From: Pseudomonadota bacterium
Lineage (GTDB): Bacteria > Pseudomonadota > Alphaproteobacteria > Rhodospirillales > Magnetospirillaceae
Direction of reading: 5' to 3'
Length of the DNA: 46,425 nucleotides
NCBI GenBank assembly: GCA_021848545.1
Contig: JAJZUL010000026.1
Coordinates: forward strand, 1-46,425
Shown here: in pieces, positions 39,357 to 46,425 of the stretch
Layout: every line of letters starts with the position of its first letter
Numbering within the stretch: the first letter of the stretch is position 1
Made by a program: the position numbers and the translations under genes
The notes under the pieces: generated by a model
Databases searched by the model: none
Told to the model about the DNA's origin: nothing
Seen by the model: the letters and a program-made list of their open reading frames with translations, nothing else

Positions 39357-39662
39357 TTACCAGCTCGACTTGACCATGCCGGGGATCTGCCCCAGCGACG
39401 CCAGTTCCCGCAGCTTGTTGCGGCAGACGCGGAACTTGCGGTAATTGCCGCGCCCGCGGCCGGTGAGTTCGCAGCGCAGGCGCACGCGGACCTTGGCACC
39501 GTTGCGCGGCATCTCGGCCAGCTTGAGGGACGCTTCGAACCGGTCTTCCGGCGAAGCCTCGCGGTCCATGACGACGGCTTTCAGCCGCGCGCGACGGCCG
39601 GCCTGATTCTTGGCCATGCGTTCGCGCTTCTTGTTGCGCTCGACGGAGCTTGTCTTTGACAT
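39357..39662 (-). CDS. rpsN: 30S ribosomal protein S14, zinc-free type
   Basis: Head protein of 101 aa. This is the long form without the CxxC zinc motif: the conserved [26 protein letters not shown] has only isolated cysteines. The ATG at 39662 gives the usual [13 protein letters not shown] start. It lies between rplE and rpsH. Confidence 0.97.
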   Translation of the reverse strand: MSKTSSVERNKKRERMAKNQAGRRARLKAVVMDREASPEDRFEASLKLAEMPRNGAKVRVRLRCELTGRGRGNYRKFRVCRNKLRELASLGQIPGMVKSSW

Positions 39663-39678
39663 TCCCGAACTCTCCTGC

Positions 39679-40221
39679 TCAGCCGGCAAAGGGCATTTCG
39701 AAGCCCTTGAGAAGCGCCTTGGCTTCCGCATCGGACTTGGCGGTAGTGACGAAGATGATGTCCATCCCCCGGATCGATTCGACTTTGTCGTAATCGATTT
39801 CGGGGAAGATGATCTGCTCCTTCAGGCCCATGGCGAAATTGCCGCGACCGTCGAAGCTCTTGCCCGAAACGCCGCGGAAATCGCGCACGCGGGGCAGGGC
39901 GATGTTCACCAGCCGGTCGAGGAATTCGTACATGCGATCGGCCCGAAGCGTCACCTTGCAGCCGACCACCTGCCCTTCGCGCAGCTTGAACTGGGCGATG
40001 GACTTCGTGGCCTTGGTCACCACCGGCTTCTGACCGGCGATGGCGGTGAGTTCCGCCAGGGCGGATTCGATCTTCTTGGCGTCCTGGGCGGCTTCGCCCA
40101 CCCCCATGTTGATGACGATCTTTTCCAGCTTCGGCACCTGCATGGGGTTCTTGTACGAGAATTGGTCGCGCAGAGCGGGCCGGACGACCGTATCGTAATG
40201 TTCGCGCAAACGTGCAGCCAT
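39679..40221 (-). CDS. rplE: 50S ribosomal protein L5
   Basis: Binds 5S rRNA and contacts S13 in the subunit bridge; 180 aa. [20 protein letters not shown] and [29 protein letters not shown] are diagnostic. A GGAGAGAGACC site precedes the ATG. Confidence 0.98.
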   Translation of the reverse strand: MAARLREHYDTVVRPALRDQFSYKNPMQVPKLEKIVINMGVGEAAQDAKKIESALAELTAIAGQKPVVTKATKSIAQFKLREGQVVGCKVTLRADRMYEFLDRLVNIALPRVRDFRGVSGKSFDGRGNFAMGLKEQIIFPEIDYDKVESIRGMDIIFVTTAKSDAEAKALLKGFEMPFAG

Positions 40222-40234
40222 GGTCTCTCTCCGC

Positions 40235-40555
40235 TTACCGGTCGATGGTCTCGCCCGAACGCCGGGCGATGCGGACCTTGCGGCCGTCGTCGAGAATCTT
40301 CACGCCGATCCGGGTGGGACGATCGTCCTTGGGATCGAGATGGGCGACGTTGGACACGTCGATGGGGGCCTCGCGCTCGATGATGCCGCCCGGCTGGGAC
40401 GCCGTCTGGCGCTGATGGCGCTTGATCATGTTGACGCCCTGGACGACGACGCGGTTGTCCTTGGGGCTGGCCGACAGAACCTGGCCCTTCTTGCCCTTGT
40501 CCCGGCCGGCGATGACCATGACACGGTCGCCTTTTTTCACATTCATGCCGGACAT
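40235..40555 (-). CDS. rplX: 50S ribosomal protein L24
   Basis: Assembly initiator with a KOW motif ([20 protein letters not shown]), 106 aa. The ATG at 40555 overlaps the rplN stop (TGATG) and is 7 bp from GGAGG inside the end of rplN; a GTG one codon earlier is possible. The genes are translationally coupled. Confidence 0.96.
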   Translation of the reverse strand: MSGMNVKKGDRVMVIAGRDKGKKGQVLSASPKDNRVVVQGVNMIKRHQRQTASQPGGIIEREAPIDVSNVAHLDPKDDRPTRIGVKILDDGRKVRIARRSGETIDR

Positions 40556-40923
40556 CACAAAACCTCCGGGGCGAGCGAGATGATCTTCATGAACTTGCGC
40601 GCGCGCAGTTCGCGGGTCACCGGCCCGAAGATACGGGTGCCGATCGGTTCGCCCTGCTTGTTGATCAGGACCGCGGCATTGCTGTCAAAGCGGATGGCGG
40701 TGCCGTCGGGGCGCCGGATTTCCTTGGCCGTGCGAACGATCACGGCGCGGTGCACGTCGCCCTTTTTGACGCGGCCGCGCGGGATCGCCTCCTTGATCGA
40801 CACGACGATGACGTCGCCGACCGAGGCGATGGTGCGGTGCGATCCGCCAAGGACCTTGATGCACTGCACCCGGCGGGCCCCCGAATTGTCGGCGACATCC
40901 AGGTTGGTTTGCATCTGGATCAT
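40555..40923 (-). CDS. rplN: 50S ribosomal protein L14
   Basis: 122-aa protein at the subunit interface. [28 protein letters not shown] and the ending [10 protein letters not shown] are diagnostic. AAGGAAGACGACCC precedes the ATG. It starts 31 bp after rpsQ. Confidence 0.98.
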   Translation of the reverse strand: MIQMQTNLDVADNSGARRVQCIKVLGGSHRTIASVGDVIVVSIKEAIPRGRVKKGDVHRAVIVRTAKEIRRPDGTAIRFDSNAAVLINKQGEPIGTRIFGPVTRELRARKFMKIISLAPEVL

Positions 40924-40954
40924 GGGTCGTCTTCCTTAGCTCAAGCCGGAGCCG

Positions 40955-41194
40955 TCAAACGACGGGCTCGACGATTACTTCCCAACACTTCGACTTCGAG
41001 AGCGGGCGGCATTCGCGGATGCGAACCTGCTGACCGGCCTTGAACTCGTTGTTCTCGTCATGCGCGTGGTACTTCTTCGACCGACGGATGAACTTCTTGT
41101 AGATCGGGTGCATGACGCGCCGTTCGACGCGCACCACCACGGTCTTGTCCATCTTGTCGCTGACCACCACGCCTTGAAGAATGCGCTTCGGCAT
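40955..41194 (-). CDS. rpsQ: 30S ribosomal protein S17
   Basis: 79-aa primary 16S-binding protein. It begins [21 protein letters not shown] and contains [12 protein letters not shown] chose the ATG at 41194 after AAAGGGATTTGGAT; an in-frame TTG two codons upstream is less likely. It lies between rpmC and rplN. Confidence 0.97.
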   Translation of the reverse strand: MPKRILQGVVVSDKMDKTVVVRVERRVMHPIYKKFIRRSKKYHAHDENNEFKAGQQVRIRECRPLSKSKCWEVIVEPVV

Positions 41195-41210
41195 ATCCAA
41201 ATCCCTTTCG

Positions 41211-41435
41211 TCAGGCGGTGGCGCGGGCGCGCTGGCCCATGATGGTCTTGATGGTCGCGACTTCGCGACGCATCTGGCGCATCTGGGCGGTGTTTTCCAA
41301 CTGACCGGACGCCTGCTGAAAGCGCAGATTGAACTGCCCCTTCTTCAGTTCGACCAGCCGATCCTTCAGCTGGTCGTCGGTCTTGGTGCGAAGCTCGCTT
41401 GCCTTGCTCGCCTGTTTTGCCTTGTTGGCGGCCAT
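41211..41435 (-). CDS. rpmC: 50S ribosomal protein L29
   Basis: 74-aa helical-hairpin protein at the exit tunnel. [27 protein letters not shown] and the C-terminal [10 protein letters not shown] are typical. The ATG at 41435 has GGAGG seven bases upstream and lies 2 bp after the rplP stop. Confidence 0.96.
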   Translation of the reverse strand: MAANKAKQASKASELRTKTDDQLKDRLVELKKGQFNLRFQQASGQLENTAQMRQMRREVATIKTIMGQRARATA

Positions 41436-41437
41436 GA

Positions 41438-41854
41438 TCACGCCTCCCCGATCCGGGTGATGAACTTGGTGCGGATCGGCAGCTTGGCCGAAGCCAGTTC
41501 CATACCGCGACGAGCCAGATCCTCGGCCACGCCGTCCACCTCGAACAGGATGCGGCCGGGCTTGACCCGGGCCACCCAGAATTCGGGCGACCCCTTGCCG
41601 GAACCCATGCGGACTTCGGCGGGCTTGGAGGAGACCGGCACGTCCGGGAAAATGCGGATCCACACCCGGCCCTGACGCTTCAGATGGCGGGTCAGCGCGC
41701 GACGCGCCGCCTCGATCTGACGAGCGGTGATCCGCTCCGGCTCCAGGGCCTTCAGGCCGTAGGCGCCGAAATTCAGCGCCGAACCGCCCCGGGCCTCGCC
41801 GTGGATACGGCCCTTGTGGGCTTTGCGATATTTGGTGCGCTTAGGCGAAAGCAT
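41438..41854 (-). CDS. rplP: 50S ribosomal protein L16
   Basis: 138-aa protein near the A-site t[19 protein letters not shown], the [19 protein letters not shown] signature (here beginning VRMGSGKG) and the C-terminal part are intact. AAGGAATCCCAGGG precedes the ATG. Confidence 0.98.
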   Translation of the reverse strand: MLSPKRTKYRKAHKGRIHGEARGGSALNFGAYGLKALEPERITARQIEAARRALTRHLKRQGRVWIRIFPDVPVSSKPAEVRMGSGKGSPEFWVARVKPGRILFEVDGVAEDLARRGMELASAKLPIRTKFITRIGEA

Positions 41855-41872
41855 CCCTGGGATTCCTTTTGC

Positions 41873-42556
41873 TTAGCGGCTGGCCGGGGCCAGTTCGCCC
41901 GAAGCCCGCTTGTCCTGGGCCATGGGGTCGTGAGCGAGGATTTCGCCCTTGAACACCCAGACCTTGATTCCGCACGTGCCGTAGGTGGTCTTGGCGGTGC
42001 CCACACCGTAATCGATGTCGGCGCGCAGGGTGTGCAGCGGCACGCGCCCCTCGCGGTACCATTCCATACGGGCGATTTCCGCGCCGCCGAGACGGCCCGA
42101 GCAATTGATCCGGATGCCCTGGGCGCCCAGACGCATGGCCGACTGCACCGCCCGCTTCATGGCGCGGCGGAACGACACCCGACGCTCCAGCTGCTGGGCG
42201 ATGGATTCGGCCACCAGCTGCGCTTCCAGTTCCGGCTTGCGGATTTCGACGATGTTGAGGTGAACCTCGCCACCGGTCATCCGCGCCAGATCCTTGCGCA
42301 GAACCTCGATGTCAGCGCCCTTCTTGCCGATCACCACGCCGGGCCGCGCCGTGTGAATGGTGATGCGCGCCTTTTTGGCCGGGCGCTCGATCACCACCCG
42401 CGACACGCCGGCCTGAACCAGCTTCTTGCGCAGATAGGCGCGCAGCTTCAGGTCCTCGTGCAGCAGTTTGGCGTAGCCTTCGTCGGCGAACCACCGGGAA
42501 TCCCAGGTGCGGTTGATACCGACGCGCAGACCGATCGGATTGACTTTCTGGCCCAT
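41873..42556 (-). CDS. rpsC: 30S ribosomal protein S3
   Basis: 227-aa protein at the mRNA entry channel. [20 protein letters not shown], the KH-domain GKKGADIE (GXXG loop) and [15 protein letters not shown] are diagnostic. GGGGAGTAAGTC precedes the ATG; rplV ends 3 bp upstream. Confidence 0.98.
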   Translation of the reverse strand: MGQKVNPIGLRVGINRTWDSRWFADEGYAKLLHEDLKLRAYLRKKLVQAGVSRVVIERPAKKARITIHTARPGVVIGKKGADIEVLRKDLARMTGGEVHLNIVEIRKPELEAQLVAESIAQQLERRVSFRRAMKRAVQSAMRLGAQGIRINCSGRLGGAEIARMEWYREGRVPLHTLRADIDYGVGTAKTTYGTCGIKVWVFKGEILAHDPMAQDKRASGELAPASR

Positions 42557-42559
42557 GAC

Positions 42560-42946
42560 TTACTCCCCGGTCCCTTCTTCGCGCTCACGCACGATGACCG
42601 TCAAATTCGAGAACGGCTTCTCGATGCGGCCGACCCGGCCACGGGCGCGGGCGCGCCACCGTTTCATCACCATCGCCTTGCCGACGAACGCCTCGGCCAC
42701 ATACAGCCGGTCGACGTCGAGCTGATGGTTGTTCTCGGCATTGGCGACCGCCGACTGCAGCACCTTCTGCACGTCCTTGGCGATACGACGCTTGGAGAAG
42801 CCAAGCTGGTGGATCGCCGTCTCGGCCTTGAGGCCGCGGATCGAGCCTGCCACCAGGTTGAGCTTGCGCGGGCTGGTCCGGATCGAGGCCGAGAACGCCT
42901 TGGCCTCGTTGTCCGAAAGCACCCGCTCTGCGGGTTTCTTGCCCAT
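42560..42946 (-). CDS. rplV: 50S ribosomal protein L22
   Basis: 128-aa tunnel protein. [17 protein letters not shown] and the C-terminal hairpin [23 protein letters not shown] are typical; the hairpin loop that macrolide mutations affect is of normal length. GGAGATAAGG precedes the ATG. Confidence 0.97.
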   Translation of the reverse strand: MGKKPAERVLSDNEAKAFSASIRTSPRKLNLVAGSIRGLKAETAIHQLGFSKRRIAKDVQKVLQSAVANAENNHQLDVDRLYVAEAFVGKAMVMKRWRARARGRVGRIEKPFSNLTVIVREREEGTGE

Positions 42947-42948
42947 CC

Positions 42949-43227
42949 TTATCTCCTCTTCGCCTTCTTATCGACGCCGTGGCCGAAATAAGTCCGGGTC
43001 GGCGAGAATTCGCCGAACTTGTGGCCGACCATGTTTTCGGTGACCAGAACCGGAATGTATTTTTGACCGTTATGGACGCCGAAAGTCAGACCCACGAACT
43101 GCGGCAGGATCGTCGAGCGACGCGACCAGATTTTGATGACTTCGTTACGGCCGGCCGAGCGGACCTTGTCCGCCTTCTTCAGCAGGAAACCGTCAACGAA
43201 CGGGCCTTTCCATACGGAACGAGCCAT
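42949..43227 (-). CDS. rpsS: 30S ribosomal protein S19
   Basis: 92-aa head protein. It starts [21 protein letters not shown] and ends in [22 protein letters not shown] strong AAGGAGGGACGAGAAA site precedes the ATG; rplV follows after 2 bp. Confidence 0.98.
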   Translation of the reverse strand: MARSVWKGPFVDGFLLKKADKVRSAGRNEVIKIWSRRSTILPQFVGLTFGVHNGQKYIPVLVTENMVGHKFGEFSPTRTYFGHGVDKKAKRR

Positions 43228-43241
43228 TTTCTCGTCCCTCC

Positions 43242-44072
43242 TTACTGCTTCTGTTGACGGCGGCGCATGATCAGCCGATCCGTCTTCTTGTTGACGCGGG
43301 TCTTCTTACCCTTGGTGGGCTTGCCCCAGGGGGTGACCGGATGACGACCGCCCGAGGTCCGGCCTTCGCCGCCGCCATGGGGGTGATCGATCGGGTTCAT
43401 GGCCACGCCGCGGACATGGGGACGCATGCCCAGCCAACGCTTCCGACCGGCCTTGCCGATGTTCACGTTCTGCTGGTCGGGATTGGACACCGCGCCGACC
43501 GTGGCCATGCATTCGGCCCGAACCATGCGCAACTCGCCCGACGACAGGCGCAGCTGGGCGTAGCCCTGATCCTTGCCCACCAGCTGGACGTAGGTGCCGG
43601 CCGAACGGGCGATCTGACCGCCCTTGCCCGGCTTCATCTCGACATTGTGGACCACGGTGCCGACCGGGATGTTCTTCAGCGGCATCGCGTTGCCGGGCTT
43701 GATATCGACCTTCTCGCCCGCCACCACCGTATCGCCGGCGGCCAGACGCTGCGGCGCCAGGATATAGCGCTTCTCACCGTCCTCGTAAGCGATCAGGGCG
43801 ATGAAGGCGGTGCGGTTGGGATCGTATTCCAGCCGCTCGACGGTGCCGGGCATGTCGAACTTGGACCGCTTGAAATCGATCAGGCGGTAGCGCCGCTTGT
43901 GCCCGCCGCCGCGGAACCGCACGGTGATGCGCCCCGTGTTGTTGCGTCCGCCATGGCCGCGCAGACCCTCGGTCAGCGACTTTTCGGGCTTGCCCTTCCA
44001 CAGGCCGGAGCGATCGACGATGACGAGCTGCCGACGGCCGGGCGAAGTGGGGTTGAACGTTTTCAGTGCCAT
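43242..44072 (-). CDS. rplB: 50S ribosomal protein L2
   Basis: 276-aa core protein required for subunit joining and peptidyl transfer. [20 protein letters not shown], the signature [21 protein letters not shown] with the conserved histidine, and the basic tail are intact. GGAGTCTGACGCC precedes the ATG. Confidence 0.98.
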   Translation of the reverse strand: MALKTFNPTSPGRRQLVIVDRSGLWKGKPEKSLTEGLRGHGGRNNTGRITVRFRGGGHKRRYRLIDFKRSKFDMPGTVERLEYDPNRTAFIALIAYEDGEKRYILAPQRLAAGDTVVAGEKVDIKPGNAMPLKNIPVGTVVHNVEMKPGKGGQIARSAGTYVQLVGKDQGYAQLRLSSGELRMVRAECMATVGAVSNPDQQNVNIGKAGRKRWLGMRPHVRGVAMNPIDHPHGGGEGRTSGGRHPVTPWGKPTKGKKTRVNKKTDRLIMRRRQQKQ

Positions 44073-44076
44073 GGCG

Positions 44077-44385
44077 TCAGACTCCCGTCGTCACGTCGAT
44101 GTTCTGGCCTTCGGCCAGGGTCACGACCGCCTTCTTCACATCGCTGCGCACACCGACGCGGCCACGGAAGCGCTTGACCTTGCCCTTGAGCACCGAGGTG
44201 TTGACGGCGGTCACTTTGACCCCGAACACGCCTTCGACGGCGGCCTTGATCTCGGGCTTGGTGGCGTCGAGCGGCACCCGGAAGGTGACCTGCCCGTGCT
44301 CGGAGCCGAGCGTGGCCTTTTCGGTGATCACCGGAGCGCGAATGATGTCGTACATCCGCTCCTTCGAGACGATGACCTTGGTCAT
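44077..44385 (-). CDS. rplW: 50S ribosomal protein L23
   Basis: 102-aa exit-tunnel protein that docks trigger factor and [29 protein letters not shown] and [18 protein letters not shown] are typical. Its ATG overlaps the rplD stop (ATGA). Confidence 0.97.
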   Translation of the reverse strand: MTKVIVSKERMYDIIRAPVITEKATLGSEHGQVTFRVPLDATKPEIKAAVEGVFGVKVTAVNTSVLKGKVKRFRGRVGVRSDVKKAVVTLAEGQNIDVTTGV

Positions 44386-44999
44386 TTCAGCCGCGCCTCC
44401 AGGGCCTCGACCGCGTCCTTGGTCAGAACCAGGGTATCGCGGCGCAGTATGTCGTAAACATTGGCGCCGGCCGACGGCAGCACGTCCACATGGGGCATGT
44501 TGCGCGACGCCAGGGCGAAGTTGCCGTCGAGCTGGCTGTCGATCACCAGCACCGAGCCCCAGCCCAGCGCCTTCAGGCGAGTGGCCAGATCCTTGGTCTT
44601 GGGCGTATCGACGGCGGCGCGGTCCAGCACCACCAGACGGCCATCGGCGGCCTTGGCCGACAGCGCGACCCGCAGCGCCAGCTTGCGGACCTTCTTGGGC
44701 ATGTCGAAAGCGTGGCTACGCACCACCGGCCCGAAGATCGTCGCGCCGCCGCGGAACTGGGCGCTGCGCAACGAACCCTGACGGGCCCGGCCGGTGCCCT
44801 TTTGCTTATAGGGCTTCCGGGTGGTGCCGGAAATCTCGGACACGCCCTTGGTCTTGTGGGTGCCGGCCCGGCGCTTGGCCAACTGCCAGGTCACCATGCG
44901 GTGGAGCAGGTCGCCCCGCACCGGCACGCCGAACACCGTCTCGGCGAGATCGATCTCACCCACGGGCGCGTTGTCGAGACTGATAACGGTCGTCTTCAT
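44382..44999 (-). CDS. rplD: 50S ribosomal protein L4
   Basis: 205-aa protein whose loop lines the exit tunnel. [34 protein letters not shown] is the typical basic loop. In E. coli L4 represses this operon; whether that holds here is unknown. GAGGAGAGAGACG precedes the ATG. Confidence 0.97.
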   Translation of the reverse strand: MKTTVISLDNAPVGEIDLAETVFGVPVRGDLLHRMVTWQLAKRRAGTHKTKGVSEISGTTRKPYKQKGTGRARQGSLRSAQFRGGATIFGPVVRSHAFDMPKKVRKLALRVALSAKAADGRLVVLDRAAVDTPKTKDLATRLKALGWGSVLVIDSQLDGNFALASRNMPHVDVLPSAGANVYDILRRDTLVLTKDAVEALEARLK

Positions 45000-45010
45000 C
45001 GTCTCTCTCC

Positions 45011-45748
45011 TCAGGCGCCGGCGTCGGGGGCGGGCGCTTCGGCCGGAGCAGCGTCGGCCGCGGCCGGAGCGCCGGCCGTCTTGAGACCGGCCGGGAACGG
45101 CACGCCTTCGGGAAGCTTGCGCTTGGCCGCGTCGCGCACCAGCAGCCAGCCGCCGTCGGAACCGGGCACCGACCCCTTGACCAGGATCAGGCCGCGATCG
45201 GCGTCGGTGGAGACCACTTTCAAATTCTGGGTGGTCACCCGCACATCACCCATATGGCCGGCCATCTTCTTGCCCTTGAACACCTTGCCGGGGTCCTGGC
45301 GCTGACCGGTCGAACCATGCGAACGGTGGGAAACCGACACGCCGTGGGTCGCTTCCAGACCCCGGAAATTGTGCCGCTTCATACCGCCGGCGAAGCCCTT
45401 GCCGATGGAGGTGCCGGTGACATCCACGAACTGGCCGACAATGAAATGATCGACCGACAATTCGGCGCCGACATCCAGCATGGCGTCGGCGCTGACGCGG
45501 AATTCGACCACCGTCTTCTTGGGTTCGACCTTGGCGGCGGCGAAGTGGCCGCGCATGGCACGCCCCACATTCTTGACCTTGGCCTGGCCAGCGCCAAGCT
45601 GAACGGCGCAGTAGCCGTCTTTTTCCTCAGAGCGGGTCGAGACCACCTGACAGGTGTCAACCTTCAACACGGTAACCGGCACATGGGTGCCGTCCTCGGT
45701 GAAGATTCTCGTCATGCCGACCTTCTGGGCGATGAGACCGGATCGCAT
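45011..45748 (-). CDS. rplC: 50S ribosomal protein L3
   Basis: 245-aa early assembly protein. [13 protein letters not shown], the [17 protein letters not shown] and [23 protein letters not shown] segments are diagnostic. The last 25 residues are a low-complexity Ala/Pro tail beyond the usual end. AAGGACG lies 8 bp before the ATG. Confidence 0.97.
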   Translation of the reverse strand: MRSGLIAQKVGMTRIFTEDGTHVPVTVLKVDTCQVVSTRSEEKDGYCAVQLGAGQAKVKNVGRAMRGHFAAAKVEPKKTVVEFRVSADAMLDVGAELSVDHFIVGQFVDVTGTSIGKGFAGGMKRHNFRGLEATHGVSVSHRSHGSTGQRQDPGKVFKGKKMAGHMGDVRVTTQNLKVVSTDADRGLILVKGSVPGSDGGWLLVRDAAKRKLPEGVPFPAGLKTAGAPAAADAAPAEAPAPDAGA

Positions 45749-45769
45749 CGTTGTGACGTCCTTATGACC

Positions 45770-46078
45770 TTAGAGCTTGATCTCGACATCGACACCCGAC
45801 GCCAGGTCGAGCTTCATCAGCGCATCGACGGTCTGGGGCGTGGGATCGACGATGTCCAGAAGCCGCTTGTGCGTCCGAATCTCGAACTGCTCACGCGACT
45901 TCTTGTCGATATGCGGGCTACGGTTGACGGTGAACTTCTCGATCCTGCTGGGAAGCGGGATCGGTCCGCGCACCTGCGCACCGGTCCTCTTGGCGGTATT
46001 GACGATCTCGCGGGTGGACTGGTCCAGCACGCGGTGATCGAACGCCTTGAGGCGGATGCGGATGTTTTGGCTCTCCAT
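45770..46078 (-). CDS. rpsJ: 30S ribosomal protein S10
   Basis: 102-aa head protein, also NusE, a partner of NusB in antitermination. It begins [22 protein letters not shown] and contains [26 protein letters not shown]. No strong ribosome site is visible before the ATG. First gene of the ribosomal block in this window, 182 bp downstream of the EF-Tu gene. Confidence 0.98.
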   Translation of the reverse strand: MESQNIRIRLKAFDHRVLDQSTREIVNTAKRTGAQVRGPIPLPSRIEKFTVNRSPHIDKKSREQFEIRTHKRLLDIVDPTPQTVDALMKLDLASGVDVEIKL

Positions 46079-46215
46079 TTCACGTCATCCGATAAATCGG
46101 ATCGGCGCCCCGAAGCGGGACGCCGATCGCAGGGAAATTCGTTTCGGTTCAAAGAACCTTCCGCAGTCAGTCTGCTTTCCAACCGGAAAGCCGCGCTCTT
46201 ACGGAAAAGGCCGAG

Positions 46216-46249
46216 GCCGAGGGGCGGGTTATACAACCTGCCCCTCGGC
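46216..46249 (-). terminator. Terminator after the EF-Tu gene
   Basis: 15-bp arms GCCGAGGGGCGGGTT / AACCTGCCCCTCGGC with one mismatch and an ATAC loop, 12 bp after the EF-Tu stop; on the minus strand a CTTTTCC run follows about 10 bases later. It separates tuf from rpsJ, at least partly. Confidence 0.65.
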
Positions 46250-46260
46250 TTGGCAAGGGG

Positions 46261-46425
46261 TTACTCGACGATCTTGGCCACCACGCCGGCGCCGACGGTA
46301 CGGCCGCCTTCGCGGATGGCGAAACGCAGGCCCTCGTCCATGGCGATGGGGGCGATCAGCTCGACCTGCATCGACACGTTGTCGCCCGGCATCACCATCT
46401 CCGTGCCTTCCGGCAGGGTCACCAC
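46261..46425 (-). CDS. tuf: Elongation factor Tu, C-terminal fragment
   Basis: The last 54 codons and the stop of EF-Tu; the gene continues past the window edge. The translation includes [16 protein letters not shown] and ends [19 protein letters not shown], the standard C-terminal domain III. EF-Tu delivers aminoacyl-tRNA to the ribosome. Its place before rpsJ is the usual str-S10 junction. Confidence 0.97.
   Translation of the reverse strand: MVTLPEGTEMVMPGDNVSMQVELIAPIAMDEGLRFAIREGGRTVGAGVVAKIVE

Overview
The window is a chromosomal segment of a GC-rich alphaproteobacterium. High GC at third codon positions, the single S10-spc-alpha ribosomal block with secY and adk inside it, alphaproteobacterial flagellar neighbours (a MotE-like protein, a DUF6468-type protein, FliM with a long acidic N-terminus) and a rod/ring operon flgF-flgG-flgA-flgH all fit the Rhodospirillales, perhaps Magnetospirillum or a relative. 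The order is read directly from the sequence; the genus is inference.

Layout. 1-9.5 kb holds housekeeping genes: an unrecognised 264-aa protein, an acetate/succinate permease (satP type), a PsiE-family membrane protein, alaS, an ABC exporter fused to its ATPase, a small lipoprotein, and speD-speE for spermidine synthesis. 9.6-21.3 kb is a motility and chemotaxis region in two divergent parts. On the minus strand lie fliL-fliM-DUF6468-motE-like and then cheY-cheZ and a giant periplasmic TPR protein. On the plus strand lies flgF-flgG-flgA-flgH behind a good sigma-54-type promoter. 21.6-26.0 kb is a sugar-nucleotide operon (galU-ugd-pgm) ending in a cysteine-rich C_GCAxxG_C_C protein, facing a nitroreductase/GIY-YIG (DUF123) pair. 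27.2-29.6 kb is a chemoreceptor behind an unusually AT-rich leader. 29.6-31.6 kb is thiC with a TPP riboswitch. 31.7-46.1 kb is the ribosomal superoperon, all on the minus strand, from rpsJ to rplQ. The 3' end of an EF-Tu gene closes the window.

How the parts work together. CheY and CheZ set the phospho-CheY level that FliM reads at the motor switch. FliL and the MotE-like protein support the stators. FlgF, FlgG, FlgA and FlgH build the distal rod and outer rings (FlgI is not in the window). The chemoreceptor could feed this pathway. GalU, Pgm and Ugd lead from glucose-6-phosphate to UDP-glucuronate for envelope polysaccharide. SpeD makes the decarboxylated SAM used by SpeE.

Most of the window is ordinary core genome and I see no clear undescribed multi-gene system. 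The parts most worth a second look are the ACAT-rich AT island before the chemoreceptor, the FliM N-terminal extension and its motif shared with CheZ, the 45-bp tandem repeat in the DUF6468-type gene, the TPR protein next to cheZ, and several intergenic repeat and hairpin elements.
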